Source: Micromonospora andamanensis
Lineage (GTDB): Bacteria > Actinomycetota > Actinomycetes > Mycobacteriales > Micromonosporaceae
Length of the DNA: 64,000 nt
Assembly: GCF_016863495.1 (NCBI RefSeq)
Contig: NZ_BOOZ01000023.1
Coordinates: forward strand, 88,616-152,615
Direction of reading: 5' to 3'
This document shows, piece by piece, positions 23,547 through 31,669 of this stretch. Position 1 is the stretch's first letter, and the number at the start of each line of letters is the position of its first letter. The position numbers were made by a program, and so were the translations under genes. The notes beneath the pieces were generated by a model. The model did not search any database and had not been told where the DNA came from. It saw only the letters and a list, made by a program, of their open reading frames with translations.

Positions 23547-24431
23547 GTGAGCAAGCGTCGAAAGAACCAGCGAGCCGCCACTCCCTCCGGCAGGCGGGAG
23601 CGTATCCGGGACGTCTTCGTACCCCGGCCCTTCGAAGGGCTTGTCGACGAGCCCGAGTGGATCGCTCTGCGGGAGCTGGTGCCAGCCGCCTCCGCACCGC
23701 TGCGGCTCACCCCGGCACTCGTCGACGAGTACGGCGACCGGCCGGTCACCCTGGCCACCGTGCTGCCGATGGCCGCTCCCGCGATGAGCCGGGACGACGG
23801 TCACATCTTCATCGGGCTCCAGCGCCACCTTCAGTCCGGTGACGTCTCTCGCGACCTGGCCGAGTCGCTGCTCTGCGCACTGCGCACCGACCCGGGCGCC
23901 CAGGTCGCGGTGCCGCCGCTGCCCGGCCCCGGTCCCCGGTTGCAGGACATCCTGGTCGACGGCCCGTTGGAGGTCAGCCTGCACGAGGGCTTCGAGTTCT
24001 GGCTGTCCCCGGAAGCCGCCGAGGACCCGACCGTGCGGGCCTCCCTGGAGCGGGCCAACGCGGCGATCTACCCGACGGTGCGGCTGACTGCCGCGCGGGC
24101 CGCGTACTGGTGCCAGGTGACGGGCAAGGCACACGTCCGCTGGGTGCTGCCCGAGGCCGAGGAGGCCGCCCTGGACGCGCTGGCCCGGCTCGGCGCGGCC
24201 GGCTCGCTGACCCTCGGCGAGGAGACCAGGTTCGCCGGTATGTTCCGCGCCCACGGGCGGCTGGTGCCGGTCTGGGACCTGCCCGAGGAGACCCCGGCCG
24301 ACGACTGGGAGCAGCAGGTCGCCGACTTCGCCAAGCGGTACGCCGACGCCCTGGCCGAGACCGGCCCTCTCGACGCCGCCGCCCGCCGGTCCCGGCAGGG
24401 ACTGCTGGGCCGCCAACTCACCCTGCGCTGA
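23547..24431 (+). CDS. DUF5926 family protein
   Basis: The 294-residue protein begins VSKRRKNQR and has the features of the actinobacterial DUF5926 family: a very basic start, then FVPRPFEGLVDEPEWIALRELVPAA, LTLATVLPMAAPAMSRDDG-like strand, and a C-terminal WDLPEETPADDWEQQVADFAKRYADAL. No membrane helix, signal peptide or known catalytic motif is visible. The basic N-terminus with SKRRK is reminiscent of ribosome- or nucleic-acid-associated proteins, but function is unknown. It is convergent with arginine deiminase, ten bases apart. Confidence 0.75.
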   Translation: MSKRRKNQRAATPSGRRERIRDVFVPRPFEGLVDEPEWIALRELVPAASAPLRLTPALVDEYGDRPVTLATVLPMAAPAMSRDDGHIFIGLQRHLQSGDVSRDLAESLLCALRTDPGAQVAVPPLPGPGPRLQDILVDGPLEVSLHEGFEFWLSPEAAEDPTVRASLERANAAIYPTVRLTAARAAYWCQVTGKAHVRWVLPEAEEAALDALARLGAAGSLTLGEETRFAGMFRAHGRLVPVWDLPEETPADDWEQQVADFAKRYADALAETGPLDAAARRSRQGLLGRQLTLR

Positions 24432-24441
24432 TCCACGCCGG

Positions 24442-25662
24442 TCAGGCGGAGCGGCTACGCTCCCGCTCCCGCAGCAGCGGGCAGGACATGCAGCGGGGGC
24501 CGCCCCGCCCCGAGCCCAGCTCCGAGCCGGCGATCGGGATGAGTTCGATCCCGGCCCGCTCCAACTGGGCGTTGGTCTCGACGTTGCGCTCGTAGCCGAC
24601 GCAGAGGCGGGGCGCGAGCGCCAGGGTGTTGTTGCCGTCGTCCCACTGTTCCCGCTCGGCGGTCACCGGGTCGAGCCCGGTGTCGATCACCCGTAGCCGG
24701 TCCAGGTCCATCGCGTCGGCGGCGGCGCGCAGGAACGGTGCCGGCCCGTCGACCCGCGGATCCTCGCCGTCGGCACCGGCGATGACTGTGTACGCCGACA
24801 GCGTGCTGGCCACGTTCGGATACATCAGCACCGCGTCGACGTCGACCATCGTGCAGATCGTGTCCAGGTGCATTGTCGCCCGCTCCTGGGCGATCGGTAC
24901 GACGAGGATGGTGTGCGCCAGACCGGCCGCGACGACCCGGCGGGCGAGCCGCTCGGCACCGGCGGGTGTCGTCCGCTCGCCGACACCGACGGCCAGCACG
25001 CCGGGTGCCAGCAGCAGTACGTCGCCACCTTCCAGCGGCTCCAGGCCCGGTCGGTAGACGAACTCGGTGCCGGCGAACCGGGGATGGTGACGGTAGATCG
25101 CGTCGGTGAGGGTGGTCTCCCGCCGCCGGGCCGGCATCGCCAGACTCGTCACCCCGACCCGGTCACCGATCCACAGTGACGAGTCACGGGTGAACAACAG
25201 GTTGGGCAGCGGGTCGATGATGAAGTCGTGTCTGTCCATCAGGGTGTAGACGAGACCACCCCGGCGGTCCCGACCGAGCCGCAGCTCCTCGTGGGCCAGG
25301 CCGGCCACGAGGACGCCGGCCAACGCGGCCGGATCGAGGTACGCCAGGTGCCCGGCGACCCGGGCGCGCAGGGTGTCGCCGAGCCGGGGCGAGTTGAGCA
25401 CCTCGTCGGTCAGCTCCGTCCGGGCGTCCGACACGGCAAGCGTCTCGGTGAGCAGGTCGGTCAGGTAGAGCACCTCGACACCGCGTTCGCGCAGCGCCGC
25501 CGCGAAGGCGTCGTGCTCCTCCTGGGCCCGGCCCACCCACGGGATGGCGTCGAAGAGCAGCGAGTCGTTGTTGCGGGGGGTGAGCCGGGCGAGTTCCGGC
25601 CCCGGGCGGTGCAACAGGACGGTGCCGAGCCGGCCGACCTCACTGTCCACGTAGTGGCTCAC
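24442..25662 (-). CDS. arcA: Arginine deiminase
   Basis: Hydrolyses arginine to citrulline and ammonia, the first step of the deiminase pathway. The 406-residue product has the guanidino-group-modifying fold: VGRLGTVLLHRPGPELARLTP, LPNLLFTRDSSLWIG (Asp ligand), FVYRPGLEPLEGGDVLLL, TMHLDTICTMVD (catalytic His region) and the nucleophile Cys near residue 392 in GPRCMSCP. Start GTG 25662 is set by a TACGCT box six bases upstream; an ATG at 25728 would add 22 unrelated residues. No ornithine carbamoyltransferase or carbamate kinase gene is next to it, so the rest of the pathway is elsewhere or absent. Confidence 0.93.
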   Translation of the reverse strand: MSHYVDSEVGRLGTVLLHRPGPELARLTPRNNDSLLFDAIPWVGRAQEEHDAFAAALRERGVEVLYLTDLLTETLAVSDARTELTDEVLNSPRLGDTLRARVAGHLAYLDPAALAGVLVAGLAHEELRLGRDRRGGLVYTLMDRHDFIIDPLPNLLFTRDSSLWIGDRVGVTSLAMPARRRETTLTDAIYRHHPRFAGTEFVYRPGLEPLEGGDVLLLAPGVLAVGVGERTTPAGAERLARRVVAAGLAHTILVVPIAQERATMHLDTICTMVDVDAVLMYPNVASTLSAYTVIAGADGEDPRVDGPAPFLRAAADAMDLDRLRVIDTGLDPVTAEREQWDDGNNTLALAPRLCVGYERNVETNAQLERAGIELIPIAGSELGSGRGGPRCMSCPLLRERERSRSA

Positions 25663-25668
25663 CCTCGC

Positions 25669-25674
25669 AGCGTA
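25669..25674 (-). promoter_or_regulatory. -10 box of arcA, leaderless
   Basis: Minus-strand TACGCT ends six bases before GTG 25662. Confidence 0.5.
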
Positions 25675-25825
25675 GGGCAGGGTTTGGCGGTATCCGGTAA
25701 AACAACCGTGGGTGAATATGGCATTCATCCACAGTCATTCCGGCGCTCCGGCTTGCCGACCACCGGGACTAGCAACGTAGGGTAGTGAGAACGTAACTTC
25801 GAGGGACCTTTTGCCGGAGGTCGCG

Positions 25826-26566
25826 ATGACTGTCTTCCCCGCTCGTCGAGCCGTACCGTCCGCCCGGGCGCTGCCGCCAGTGGCGGTACCGCACCCTCGG
25901 GTCGAGTCGCCAGGGGTGGTCGCGACACCTCGCCCATCGCCGTTGGAGTGGGCCCGCCGTCGCCGGGCGGAGCGGGGCGCACGGCGGCTGGAGGCGGCAG
26001 GTGCCCGCGCACTCGGTCAGCTCGACCATCTCGGGCCGGCGTGGCACGTCATCGACTGGCCCCGCACCGACGCGGCTGACGTCCTGCTCGACGACCACGC
26101 GGACAACCGGGCCGGCTTCCTGGCCATCGGTCCGAGCGGGCTCTTCGCCGTCACCATCGCCGACCACGGCCGCGCCCGCGTCCTGGTCGCCGGTGACGTG
26201 GTGCAGATCAACGGCAAGCGCCCGCCGTACGTGGCCGAAGCCCGCCGCGACGCCCGGCGAGCGAGCAAGGCACTGACCGCTGCCGTCGGCCACCCGATCC
26301 CGGTGACTCCGGTGCTCACCTTTGTCGGCTCGGGGGTCATCAGCGTTTACGGCCTGCCCAAGGACTGCCTCATGGCCACCCACCGGGAGCTCGACCGGCT
26401 GCTCGTGGCCGGCGGCAACCGGATCAGCCCGGCCACCGCCGAAAAGTTGTCCCGGGTCGCGCAGCACCCCGGCACCTGGGGAAACGGCAGCTACCCGCCG
26501 GCCGCCGACTACCGGTGGTACGAGGACGGCCGAATGGCCGCTGACAAGCCGGCCGGCCGCCGGTAA
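25826..26566 (+). CDS. NERD-like domain protein, probably degenerate
   Basis: The 246-residue protein starts at ATG 25826, with GGAGG five bases upstream. Residues about 48-175 resemble a nuclease-related (NERD) domain: RRLEAAGARALGQLDHLGPAWHVI, then DNRAGFLAIGPSGLFAVTIADHGRARVLV and VTPVLTFVGSG. The family usually has an I-D-H segment and a Lys after the second strand as catalytic residues. Here these positions read AGF and AVTIAD, so nuclease activity is doubtful. No membrane helix is present. The assignment rests on overall pattern only. Confidence 0.5.
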   Translation: MTVFPARRAVPSARALPPVAVPHPRVESPGVVATPRPSPLEWARRRRAERGARRLEAAGARALGQLDHLGPAWHVIDWPRTDAADVLLDDHADNRAGFLAIGPSGLFAVTIADHGRARVLVAGDVVQINGKRPPYVAEARRDARRASKALTAAVGHPIPVTPVLTFVGSGVISVYGLPKDCLMATHRELDRLLVAGGNRISPATAEKLSRVAQHPGTWGNGSYPPAADYRWYEDGRMAADKPAGRR

Positions 26567-26733
26567 CGTCAGCGGCGACGCCACGCGGCCGGGCACGGCT
26601 CAGCTCCCGCCGGCCCGCGCCGTCGCCGACCGGGCACCTATCAACACCGACGGCACCGTACGCCCAACACGGTCGGCGGTCGCTACCGCGACCGGCTAGC
26701 GTGGACGTACCGTCGGTGTGCATAGGAGGCTCG

Positions 26734-27192
26734 GTGGCCCACGTCGAACTCTCGCTCTCGGAAGTGTTCGCGCCCTCCGGGGGGACACCGACAGAGCCTG
26801 GGTGCGACAACATCGGCCGCTGGTCGGCCACGGTTTCCAGCGCCCATGAGCCGTGCCTGCTGATCGACGCCGAGACCCGGGTGCTGGCGGTCTCCACGGC
26901 CGGGTGCGAACTGCTGCAACTCGGCGCGCCGGAGGACGTGATAGGTCTGCCGCTGCTCGACGGCGGGTTGCGACTCCTGGACTTCACCGCCTACCGGGGC
27001 GAGCTGGCCGAGCCCGAGGTCGACAAGATCCCGCCGCTGCTGGCGCTCACCTCCGGGCGGCTGGCCCGTGGTCTGCTCCGGATCGAGGCGGCCACGGAAG
27101 ACGCGCCCGACGCGACAGTGGACGCCATCTCCACACCCGTGCTCGCCGACGGCGAGGTGGCCGGCTCCCTCACCTTCTTCTCCGAGGTCTGA
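26734..27192 (+). CDS. Small PAS-like domain protein
   Basis: The 152-residue protein starts at GTG 26734, five bases after AGGAGG; an in-frame GTG at 26701 is less likely. Residues about 35-150 look like a single PAS fold: EPCLLIDAETRVLAVSTAGCELLQL, then LLDGGLRLLDFTAYRGELAE and DATVDAISTPVLADGEVAGSLTFF. There is no attached kinase, cyclase or DNA-binding domain. It may be a stand-alone sensory partner of a kinase or regulator elsewhere. Immediately downstream is a lipoprotein gene, 63 bases away. Confidence 0.55.
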   Translation: MAHVELSLSEVFAPSGGTPTEPGCDNIGRWSATVSSAHEPCLLIDAETRVLAVSTAGCELLQLGAPEDVIGLPLLDGGLRLLDFTAYRGELAEPEVDKIPPLLALTSGRLARGLLRIEAATEDAPDATVDAISTPVLADGEVAGSLTFFSEV

Positions 27193-27255
27193 CTTCCTCC
27201 TACCATTGGCTCGGCCACCTGCCACCCGCGAGTCACCCGCCCCGAGGACCACCCC

Positions 27256-27927
27256 GTGCCGTCCACCTCGCCGCCCCCCGCCGACCCCGACCGCCCGACC
27301 GCTGGCTCCTGGTCCGGTGGCGACGTCACCTGCCGGCGCTACGGCCGGCTGGTAGGTGTTGCCGTGCTGACCGCGCTGCTGATGGTCGGGTGCGGCGCGC
27401 CCCCGGAGGCGCGGGACAGCGGCGGTCTGCCGACCCGGGCGGCCACCACGACGCCGAGCAGCCCGGCCAGTCCCGCCACACCGTCGTTCGGCGCACTGCC
27501 GAGTGCCGGTCCGACCCTTCCGTCGGCCGACCCGGGGCTGGTCGCGGTTGCCTGCACCGGCGAGCCGTCGGCGAAGCAGATCATCGAGCTGGTGCGGGGC
27601 CGTCGTGGGTTGCTGCCCGGCAACGCCCGGGTCAGCGTCCGCAACGGCCCGTTGTGTGCCGCCGGTTGGCAGTTGACCACCCTCGACGTGGCCGGGTACG
27701 AGCCGCTTCAGGTGGTGACCCGGGACCGGGCCGGGACCCTGCGTCTGGTGACCGCCGGGACGGACGTGTGCACGGCCGAGGTGCGGGTCGCCAGTCCCGC
27801 CGGCATCCAGACGCTTGCCTGTGGCAGTGACGGCGGCGGCGTACCGGTGCCGGTACCGACCCCGTCGCCCGTGGTGCCGACACCCTCGCCCTCGCCGTCG
27901 GGCTCATCGCCAACTCCGGGTGCGTAG
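27256..27927 (+). CDS. Predicted lipoprotein of unknown function
   Basis: A 223-residue protein with a long N-terminal stretch (about 1-32), then a signal helix and lipobox: LVGVAVLTALLMVGCGA, with the lipidated Cys near residue 47. A Ser/Thr/Pro-rich linker follows (TTTPSSPASPATPSFG). The folded part (about 95-200) has paired cysteines (VAVACTGEP, GPLCAAGW, TDVCTAE, TLACGSD), so it is probably a small disulfide-bonded extracytoplasmic domain. The C-terminus is a Pro/Ser-rich tail. No family is recognised. The start at GTG 27256 is uncertain; a later start would shorten the pre-signal segment. Confidence 0.7.
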   Translation: MPSTSPPPADPDRPTAGSWSGGDVTCRRYGRLVGVAVLTALLMVGCGAPPEARDSGGLPTRAATTTPSSPASPATPSFGALPSAGPTLPSADPGLVAVACTGEPSAKQIIELVRGRRGLLPGNARVSVRNGPLCAAGWQLTTLDVAGYEPLQVVTRDRAGTLRLVTAGTDVCTAEVRVASPAGIQTLACGSDGGGVPVPVPTPSPVVPTPSPSPSGSSPTPGA

Positions 27928-27930
27928 GCT
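27925..27930 (+). promoter_or_regulatory. -10 box of pheA, leaderless
   Basis: TAGGCT overlaps the stop codon of the preceding lipoprotein gene (TAG 27925-27927) and ends six bases before ATG 27937. Confidence 0.55.
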
Positions 27931-27936
27931 TGGCGC

Positions 27937-28893
27937 ATGCCGGGAACGCCGCCGACTCGTTTCGTCTACCTCGGGCCCGAGGGCACCTTCGCTGAGCAGG
28001 CACTGCGTACGGTGTCCGCAGCCGAGCGGGGCAGCCGTACGCCGGCCCGCAGCGTCGGCGAGGCGTTGGAGGCCGTCCGCGCCGGGGAGGCCGACGCGGC
28101 CCTGGTGCCATTGGAGAACTCGATAGGCGGCGCGGTCGGGGTGACCCTCGACGAGCTGGCCGAGGGGGAACCGCTCGTCATCACCCGGGAGGTCATCCTT
28201 GCGGTGGAGTTCGTGCTCGGGGCGCGGGCGGGCACCCCGCTGCCGTCGATCCGCAGCATCGCCGCACACCCGCAGGCGTCCACCCAGTGCCGGGGCTGGC
28301 TGCGGGCACACCTGCCCGACGCGGTCGTGGTGGACGTGCTGTCCAACGGCGCGGCGGCGGCCGGCGCGGCCAACGGTGAGTACGACGCGGCGATCTGCGC
28401 CCCGATCGGTGCGACCCGGCACCGGCTCGCCGTGCTGGCCGACAAGATCGCCGATCACCCCGACGCGGTGACCCGCTTCGCCCTGCTGTCGCGGCCCGGT
28501 CCGCCTCCGCCGCCCACCGGCGACGACGTGACGTCGCTCGCCGTCTACATCGCGCACGACCGGGTGGGTGCGCTGCTGTCCGTGCTCATGGAACTGGCGG
28601 TCCGGGGAGTCAACCTGACCCGGATCGAGTCCCGACCGACGGGCGAGGCGCTCGGCCGCTACGTGTTCTTCCTCGACTGCACAGGTCACGTTGCCGACGT
28701 CCGCCTCGGCGAGGCGTTGCAGGGGCTGCGCCGGGTCTGCGCCGACGTGCGCTTCCTCGGCTCGTACCCCCGGCACCGGTGGGACGGGCCGACCAGGGAA
28801 CGGCCGGTGGCCGCCCCGGCGGGCCTCTCCGACGCCGACTACACCGACGCCGCCGCCTGGCTCGCCCGCCTGCGCGCGGGCGAGCTGACCTGA
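27937..28893 (+). CDS. pheA: Prephenate dehydratase
   Basis: Converts prephenate to phenylpyruvate in phenylalanine biosynthesis. The 318-residue monofunctional enzyme has the catalytic domain (about 5-185), starting FVYLGPEGTFAEQAL, with ALVPLENSIGGAVGVTLDEL and the T-R-F triad in HPDAVTRFALLSR. The ACT regulatory domain (about 200-275) shows GALLSVLMELAVRGVNLTRIESRPTGEALGRYVFFLD, including the G-A-L-x-x and E-S-R-P phenylalanine-binding motifs, so feedback inhibition is expected. A C-terminal tail of about 35 residues follows. There is no chorismate mutase domain, typical for actinomycetes. Confidence 0.96.
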   Translation: MPGTPPTRFVYLGPEGTFAEQALRTVSAAERGSRTPARSVGEALEAVRAGEADAALVPLENSIGGAVGVTLDELAEGEPLVITREVILAVEFVLGARAGTPLPSIRSIAAHPQASTQCRGWLRAHLPDAVVVDVLSNGAAAAGAANGEYDAAICAPIGATRHRLAVLADKIADHPDAVTRFALLSRPGPPPPPTGDDVTSLAVYIAHDRVGALLSVLMELAVRGVNLTRIESRPTGEALGRYVFFLDCTGHVADVRLGEALQGLRRVCADVRFLGSYPRHRWDGPTRERPVAAPAGLSDADYTDAAAWLARLRAGELT

Positions 28894-28895
28894 GC

Positions 28896-28919
28896 GGGCC
28901 GGCGCGGCTGCGCCGGCCC
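28896..28919. terminator. Bidirectional terminator between pheA and AIM24 genes
   Basis: A perfect 10-base stem, GGGCCGGCGC (28896-28905) and GCGCCGGCCC (28910-28919), with a GGCT loop. It lies between convergent genes. Confidence 0.7.
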
Positions 28920-28931
28920 CCGGCGCGCGAC

Positions 28932-29648
28932 CTACCGGAACAGGCCGCCGAGCACGCCGCCCTGGTCCTGCTGCCCGCTGCCCATGATCGGCGGTTCCTC
29001 GGAGGGCTGTACGACGACGAAGCCGTGGCCGGCGAAGCTCATCGTGTACGCCTCACCTGTGGTCCGGCCCAGCAGCGTGCCGAGCCCGATCTGGTCGGCC
29101 CGGTGGTAGCCGGTCTGGAGGCTCGCCGACCAGCAGACGGCAGCCTGCGGGTCGACGTAGGTGGGCGCATCCACGTTGAGCACGACCGGGGTGCCCCGGG
29201 TGGTGACGGCGATCCTGCCGTGGCCGGTGAAGACGCAGTTGAAGAGGCCGGTGGAGGCCATGCCCGCGCCGCCGACCATCTTGATGTCGTAGCGCAGGGT
29301 GCTGTCGAAGGCCAGCACGCTGGAGCCGTTTATGGACAGGGCGTCGCCCGGCTCCAGGTCGATGAGGTGCACGTCCTTGGCGAAGTCGGCGAGAAACACG
29401 TCACCGCGTCCGGTGAGTTTCATCAGCGGTACGCCCTCGCCGGTGAGCTTCTGCTTGAGGAAGTTGCCCAGTCCGCCGGAGCCCAGCGCCTGGAACTGCA
29501 CCTGCCCCTGGTACGCGACCATCGAACCGACCCGGGCCATCGCCTCGCCGGCGAGTTCGATCTTCAACATCTTGGCGTTCTGCAACCGCATGCCGGGCTG
29601 CGCCGACTCACGCTCCAGATTCTCCGCCGAGAACAGCTCACTGCGCAT
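28932..29648 (-). CDS. AIM24 family protein
   Basis: The 238-residue product starts at ATG 29648 with GGAGG five bases upstream. It is a beta-strand-rich AIM24/TRAP-like protein: MLKIELAGEAMARVGSMVAYQG at the start, a repeated G-x-G-D strand pattern (GRGDVFLADFAKDVHLIDL, GDALSINGSSVLAFDSTLRYDI) and a long C-terminal half with IAVTTRGTPVVLNVDAPTYVDP. The C-terminus GQQDQGGVLGGLFR is glycine-rich and flexible. Family members are common in actinomycetes as single or multiple copies; bacterial function is unknown. No signal peptide or membrane helix is visible. Confidence 0.85.
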   Translation of the reverse strand: MRSELFSAENLERESAQPGMRLQNAKMLKIELAGEAMARVGSMVAYQGQVQFQALGSGGLGNFLKQKLTGEGVPLMKLTGRGDVFLADFAKDVHLIDLEPGDALSINGSSVLAFDSTLRYDIKMVGGAGMASTGLFNCVFTGHGRIAVTTRGTPVVLNVDAPTYVDPQAAVCWSASLQTGYHRADQIGLGTLLGRTTGEAYTMSFAGHGFVVVQPSEEPPIMGSGQQDQGGVLGGLFR

Positions 29649-29733
29649 GGGTTCCTCCCGTACTCGCCGTACCTGGCCGAGACGGTAGGGCCAGCCCGCA
29701 ACCGGCCCGCAGACGACATGACGGCGGGAGCCC

Positions 29734-30084
29734 TCAGCCCCAGCCCAGTTCGTGCAGGCGCGCGTCGTCGATGCCGAAGTGGTGGGCGATCTCGTGCACC
29801 ACCGTCACCGCCACCTCGTCGACGACGTCCTCCTCGCTGTGACAGATGCGCAGGATGGGGTTGCGGTAGATGAGGATGCGGTCCGGCAGCACACCCGCGT
29901 AGTCCCAGCCCCGGTCGGTCAACGCGTGTCCCTCGTAGAGCCCGAGCAGATCCTCACCCGGCGGCGGATCGTCCTCAACCAGGATCACCACGTTGCTCAT
30001 CAGCGCCAGCAGCTCCTCCGGAACCTCGTCCAGCGCCTCCCCCACGAGTTCCTCGAACCGCTCCCGCCCCATCTCCACCGCCAC
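29734..30084 (-). CDS. Small zincin-like metallopeptidase (PF06262 type)
   Basis: A 116-residue protein from GTG 30084 (an ATG at 30102 adds six residues). It begins VAVEMGRERFEELVGEALDEVPEELL, as the family does, and has the zinc motif HEIAHHFGIDD (H-E-x-x-H followed by H-x-x-x-D-D), preceded by VVDEVAVTVV. No signal peptide is present. PF06262 proteins have a minimal zincin fold with an unclear substrate. The gene is a single unit; its upstream neighbour is the hairpin element at 30111-30180. Confidence 0.82.
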   Translation of the reverse strand: MAVEMGRERFEELVGEALDEVPEELLALMSNVVILVEDDPPPGEDLLGLYEGHALTDRGWDYAGVLPDRILIYRNPILRICHSEEDVVDEVAVTVVHEIAHHFGIDDARLHELGWG

Positions 30085-30110
30085 ACCCCCATTCTCCCCC
30101 ACCCCACCCG

Positions 30111-30180
30111 CGATCTTGCACCTCCGGTCGCCGCGAACCAGGACAGAAGCCCCATAGCGGAGACCGAAAGTGCAAGATCG
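30111..30180. repeat. 70-base hairpin element with ATCTTGCAC ends
   Basis: The outer arms CGATCTTGCAC (30111-30121) and GTGCAAGATCG (30170-30180) are perfectly complementary over 11 bases. Inner stems CGGTC/GACCG and CCGC/GCGG continue the pairing with small internal loops. It sits between two minus-strand genes and lacks a coding frame. The layout suggests a dispersed REP/MITE-like hairpin. Confidence 0.65.
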
Positions 30181-30201
30181 GCGTGAGGTTGAGGTGGTGG
30201 G

Positions 30202-30633
30202 TCAGGAGGTGAGGCGGGTGGTGAGGGTGATCTCGGCGCCGGGGGAGAGCAGGCGGGAGATCGGGCAGTTCTGCTTGGCGGTCTCGGCAAGCTTGGCGAA
30301 CTGCGCCTCGTCGATGCCGGGCACCTCACCGACGGTGTCCAGCTCGATCCGGGTCACGGTCATCCCGGCGTCGGTCTTGTCGAGGTGCACCTTCGCGGTG
30401 GTCTCGACGGAGGTGGGCGTCGTGCCGGCGTCGGCGAGCGCCTTGGAGAAGGCCATCGAGAAGCAGCCGGCGTGCGCGGCACCGATCAACTCCTCAGGGT
30501 TGGTGCCCTCACCCTCCTCGAAGCGCGACTTGAAGGAGTAGTTCCCCTGGAGCCCGCCCTTGCCGGTGCGGATGGTGCCGGACCCCTCGGTCAGGTTGCC
30601 CTGCCAGAGTGCGGAAGCGGTACGGATAGGCAT
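30202..30633 (-). CDS. OsmC family peroxidase
   Basis: The 143-residue protein starts at ATG 30633, seven bases after a TAGCGT box. The two reactive Cys of OsmC/Ohr thiol peroxidases are visible in HAGCFSMAFS and KQNCPISRLL, and the FEEGEGTNPEELIGAAHAGCF segment matches the OsmC subgroup. It reduces organic hydroperoxides through a Cys-Cys disulfide in the cytoplasm. Length and motif spacing are normal. No OhrR-type regulator is adjacent. Confidence 0.9.
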   Translation of the reverse strand: MPIRTASALWQGNLTEGSGTIRTGKGGLQGNYSFKSRFEEGEGTNPEELIGAAHAGCFSMAFSKALADAGTTPTSVETTAKVHLDKTDAGMTVTRIELDTVGEVPGIDEAQFAKLAETAKQNCPISRLLSPGAEITLTTRLTS

Positions 30634-30640
30634 GGACCTG

Positions 30641-30646
30641 ACGCTA
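30641..30646 (-). promoter_or_regulatory. -10 box of the OsmC gene, leaderless
   Basis: Minus-strand TAGCGT ends seven bases before ATG 30633. Confidence 0.5.
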
Positions 30647-30786
30647 GTCCACCGGAAGCCGGCAGGCGACCGACCGCCCCGGCGCCGTGCTGTTCCTCGG
30701 CGTCACCAGCCGGTTGTGTCATGATGCGACCGGACCCCACGGCGCGGCGGACGCACGGCGTCCCGGCCACCAGGAGAGGGTGAGTG

Positions 30787-31500
30787 ATGACCCACGACCT
30801 CCCCATTCCCCGTCAGGACGACCGCTCCGACGGCGCCAGCGTCATCGAGTGGGGTACGGAGGACGAGTCACCGGCGGCGGGCCGGTTCCGTCGGTCTCTC
30901 GGTGGTCTCGGTCGGGACCATCGGATTCCGGTGCTGCTGGCCGGGCTCGGCGCGGTGGCGGCCCTGGCCTCGTTGCTGGGCGAGTGGTCGACGATCACCA
31001 TTCCCAACGGCGGGCCCGACCCGGAGACCTCGCTCCAGGTGACGAGCGGAGTCGCCAACCTCGGGTTGGGGCCCGCGTACCTGGTCGGGCTCCTCGCCCT
31101 CGGTGTCGCGGTGGCGCTCGCGCTACGCGGTACGGACCCGGTCCGGGCGAATGCCCGGGTGGCCGGCCTGGCGCTGGTCGCCGGCATGCTCGCGCTCCTC
31201 GCGACGACAGCCGTGTCCCTCGGCGACACGATGCGGCGGAGCATGTACTTCAACCCGGAGTTGACCTTCGTCGTCGAGTACGAGCGCGGACTGATCGTCG
31301 CCTTCGTCGCCGTCGGACTGTTCGCCGCCGCGCTCGCCCGGACCTCGCCCGGAGCGGCCGAGGCACGACAGGTGTCGGACGGGTCGCGACGGCGCAGCCG
31401 ACGACCGTCGGAGGAGGCGGAGCCGGAGGGGGACCGCCCACCCGCGGACATCACCGTCACGCCGACGGTGCCCTTCGCCCGGGAGGCACCGCCCGACTGA
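30787..31500 (+). CDS. Four-helix membrane protein of unknown function
   Basis: A 237-residue protein with a hydrophilic start (about 1-45), then probable membrane helices around IPVLLAGLGAVAALASLLGEW, GPAYLVGLLALGVAVALAL, VAGLALVAGMLALLATTAV and GLIVAFVAVGLFAAALA. The C-terminal 50 residues are Arg/Glu/Pro-rich and cytoplasmic. No family is recognised. ATG 30787 is chosen, with GTG 30784 also possible; both follow a GAGAGG ribosome-binding site. It may be a small accessory or stress membrane protein, but nothing in the sequence shows this. Confidence 0.6.
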   Translation: MTHDLPIPRQDDRSDGASVIEWGTEDESPAAGRFRRSLGGLGRDHRIPVLLAGLGAVAALASLLGEWSTITIPNGGPDPETSLQVTSGVANLGLGPAYLVGLLALGVAVALALRGTDPVRANARVAGLALVAGMLALLATTAVSLGDTMRRSMYFNPELTFVVEYERGLIVAFVAVGLFAAALARTSPGAAEARQVSDGSRRRSRRPSEEAEPEGDRPPADITVTPTVPFAREAPPD

Positions 31501-31669
31501 TCCGCCGGCCCTGCGGTCACCTCCGGTGCGTCGCCCGTTGGCACCCGATTCGCCTGGAAGCCATGGTTGCGACCGGTTCTGCGAGGTACGGTTGCTGCCC
31601 GCCGTCACCCGGGTCACCGCTCGACAAGGTGAACGGCTGGTCGCGACGGCGGCGGGCGAAGGAGGAACG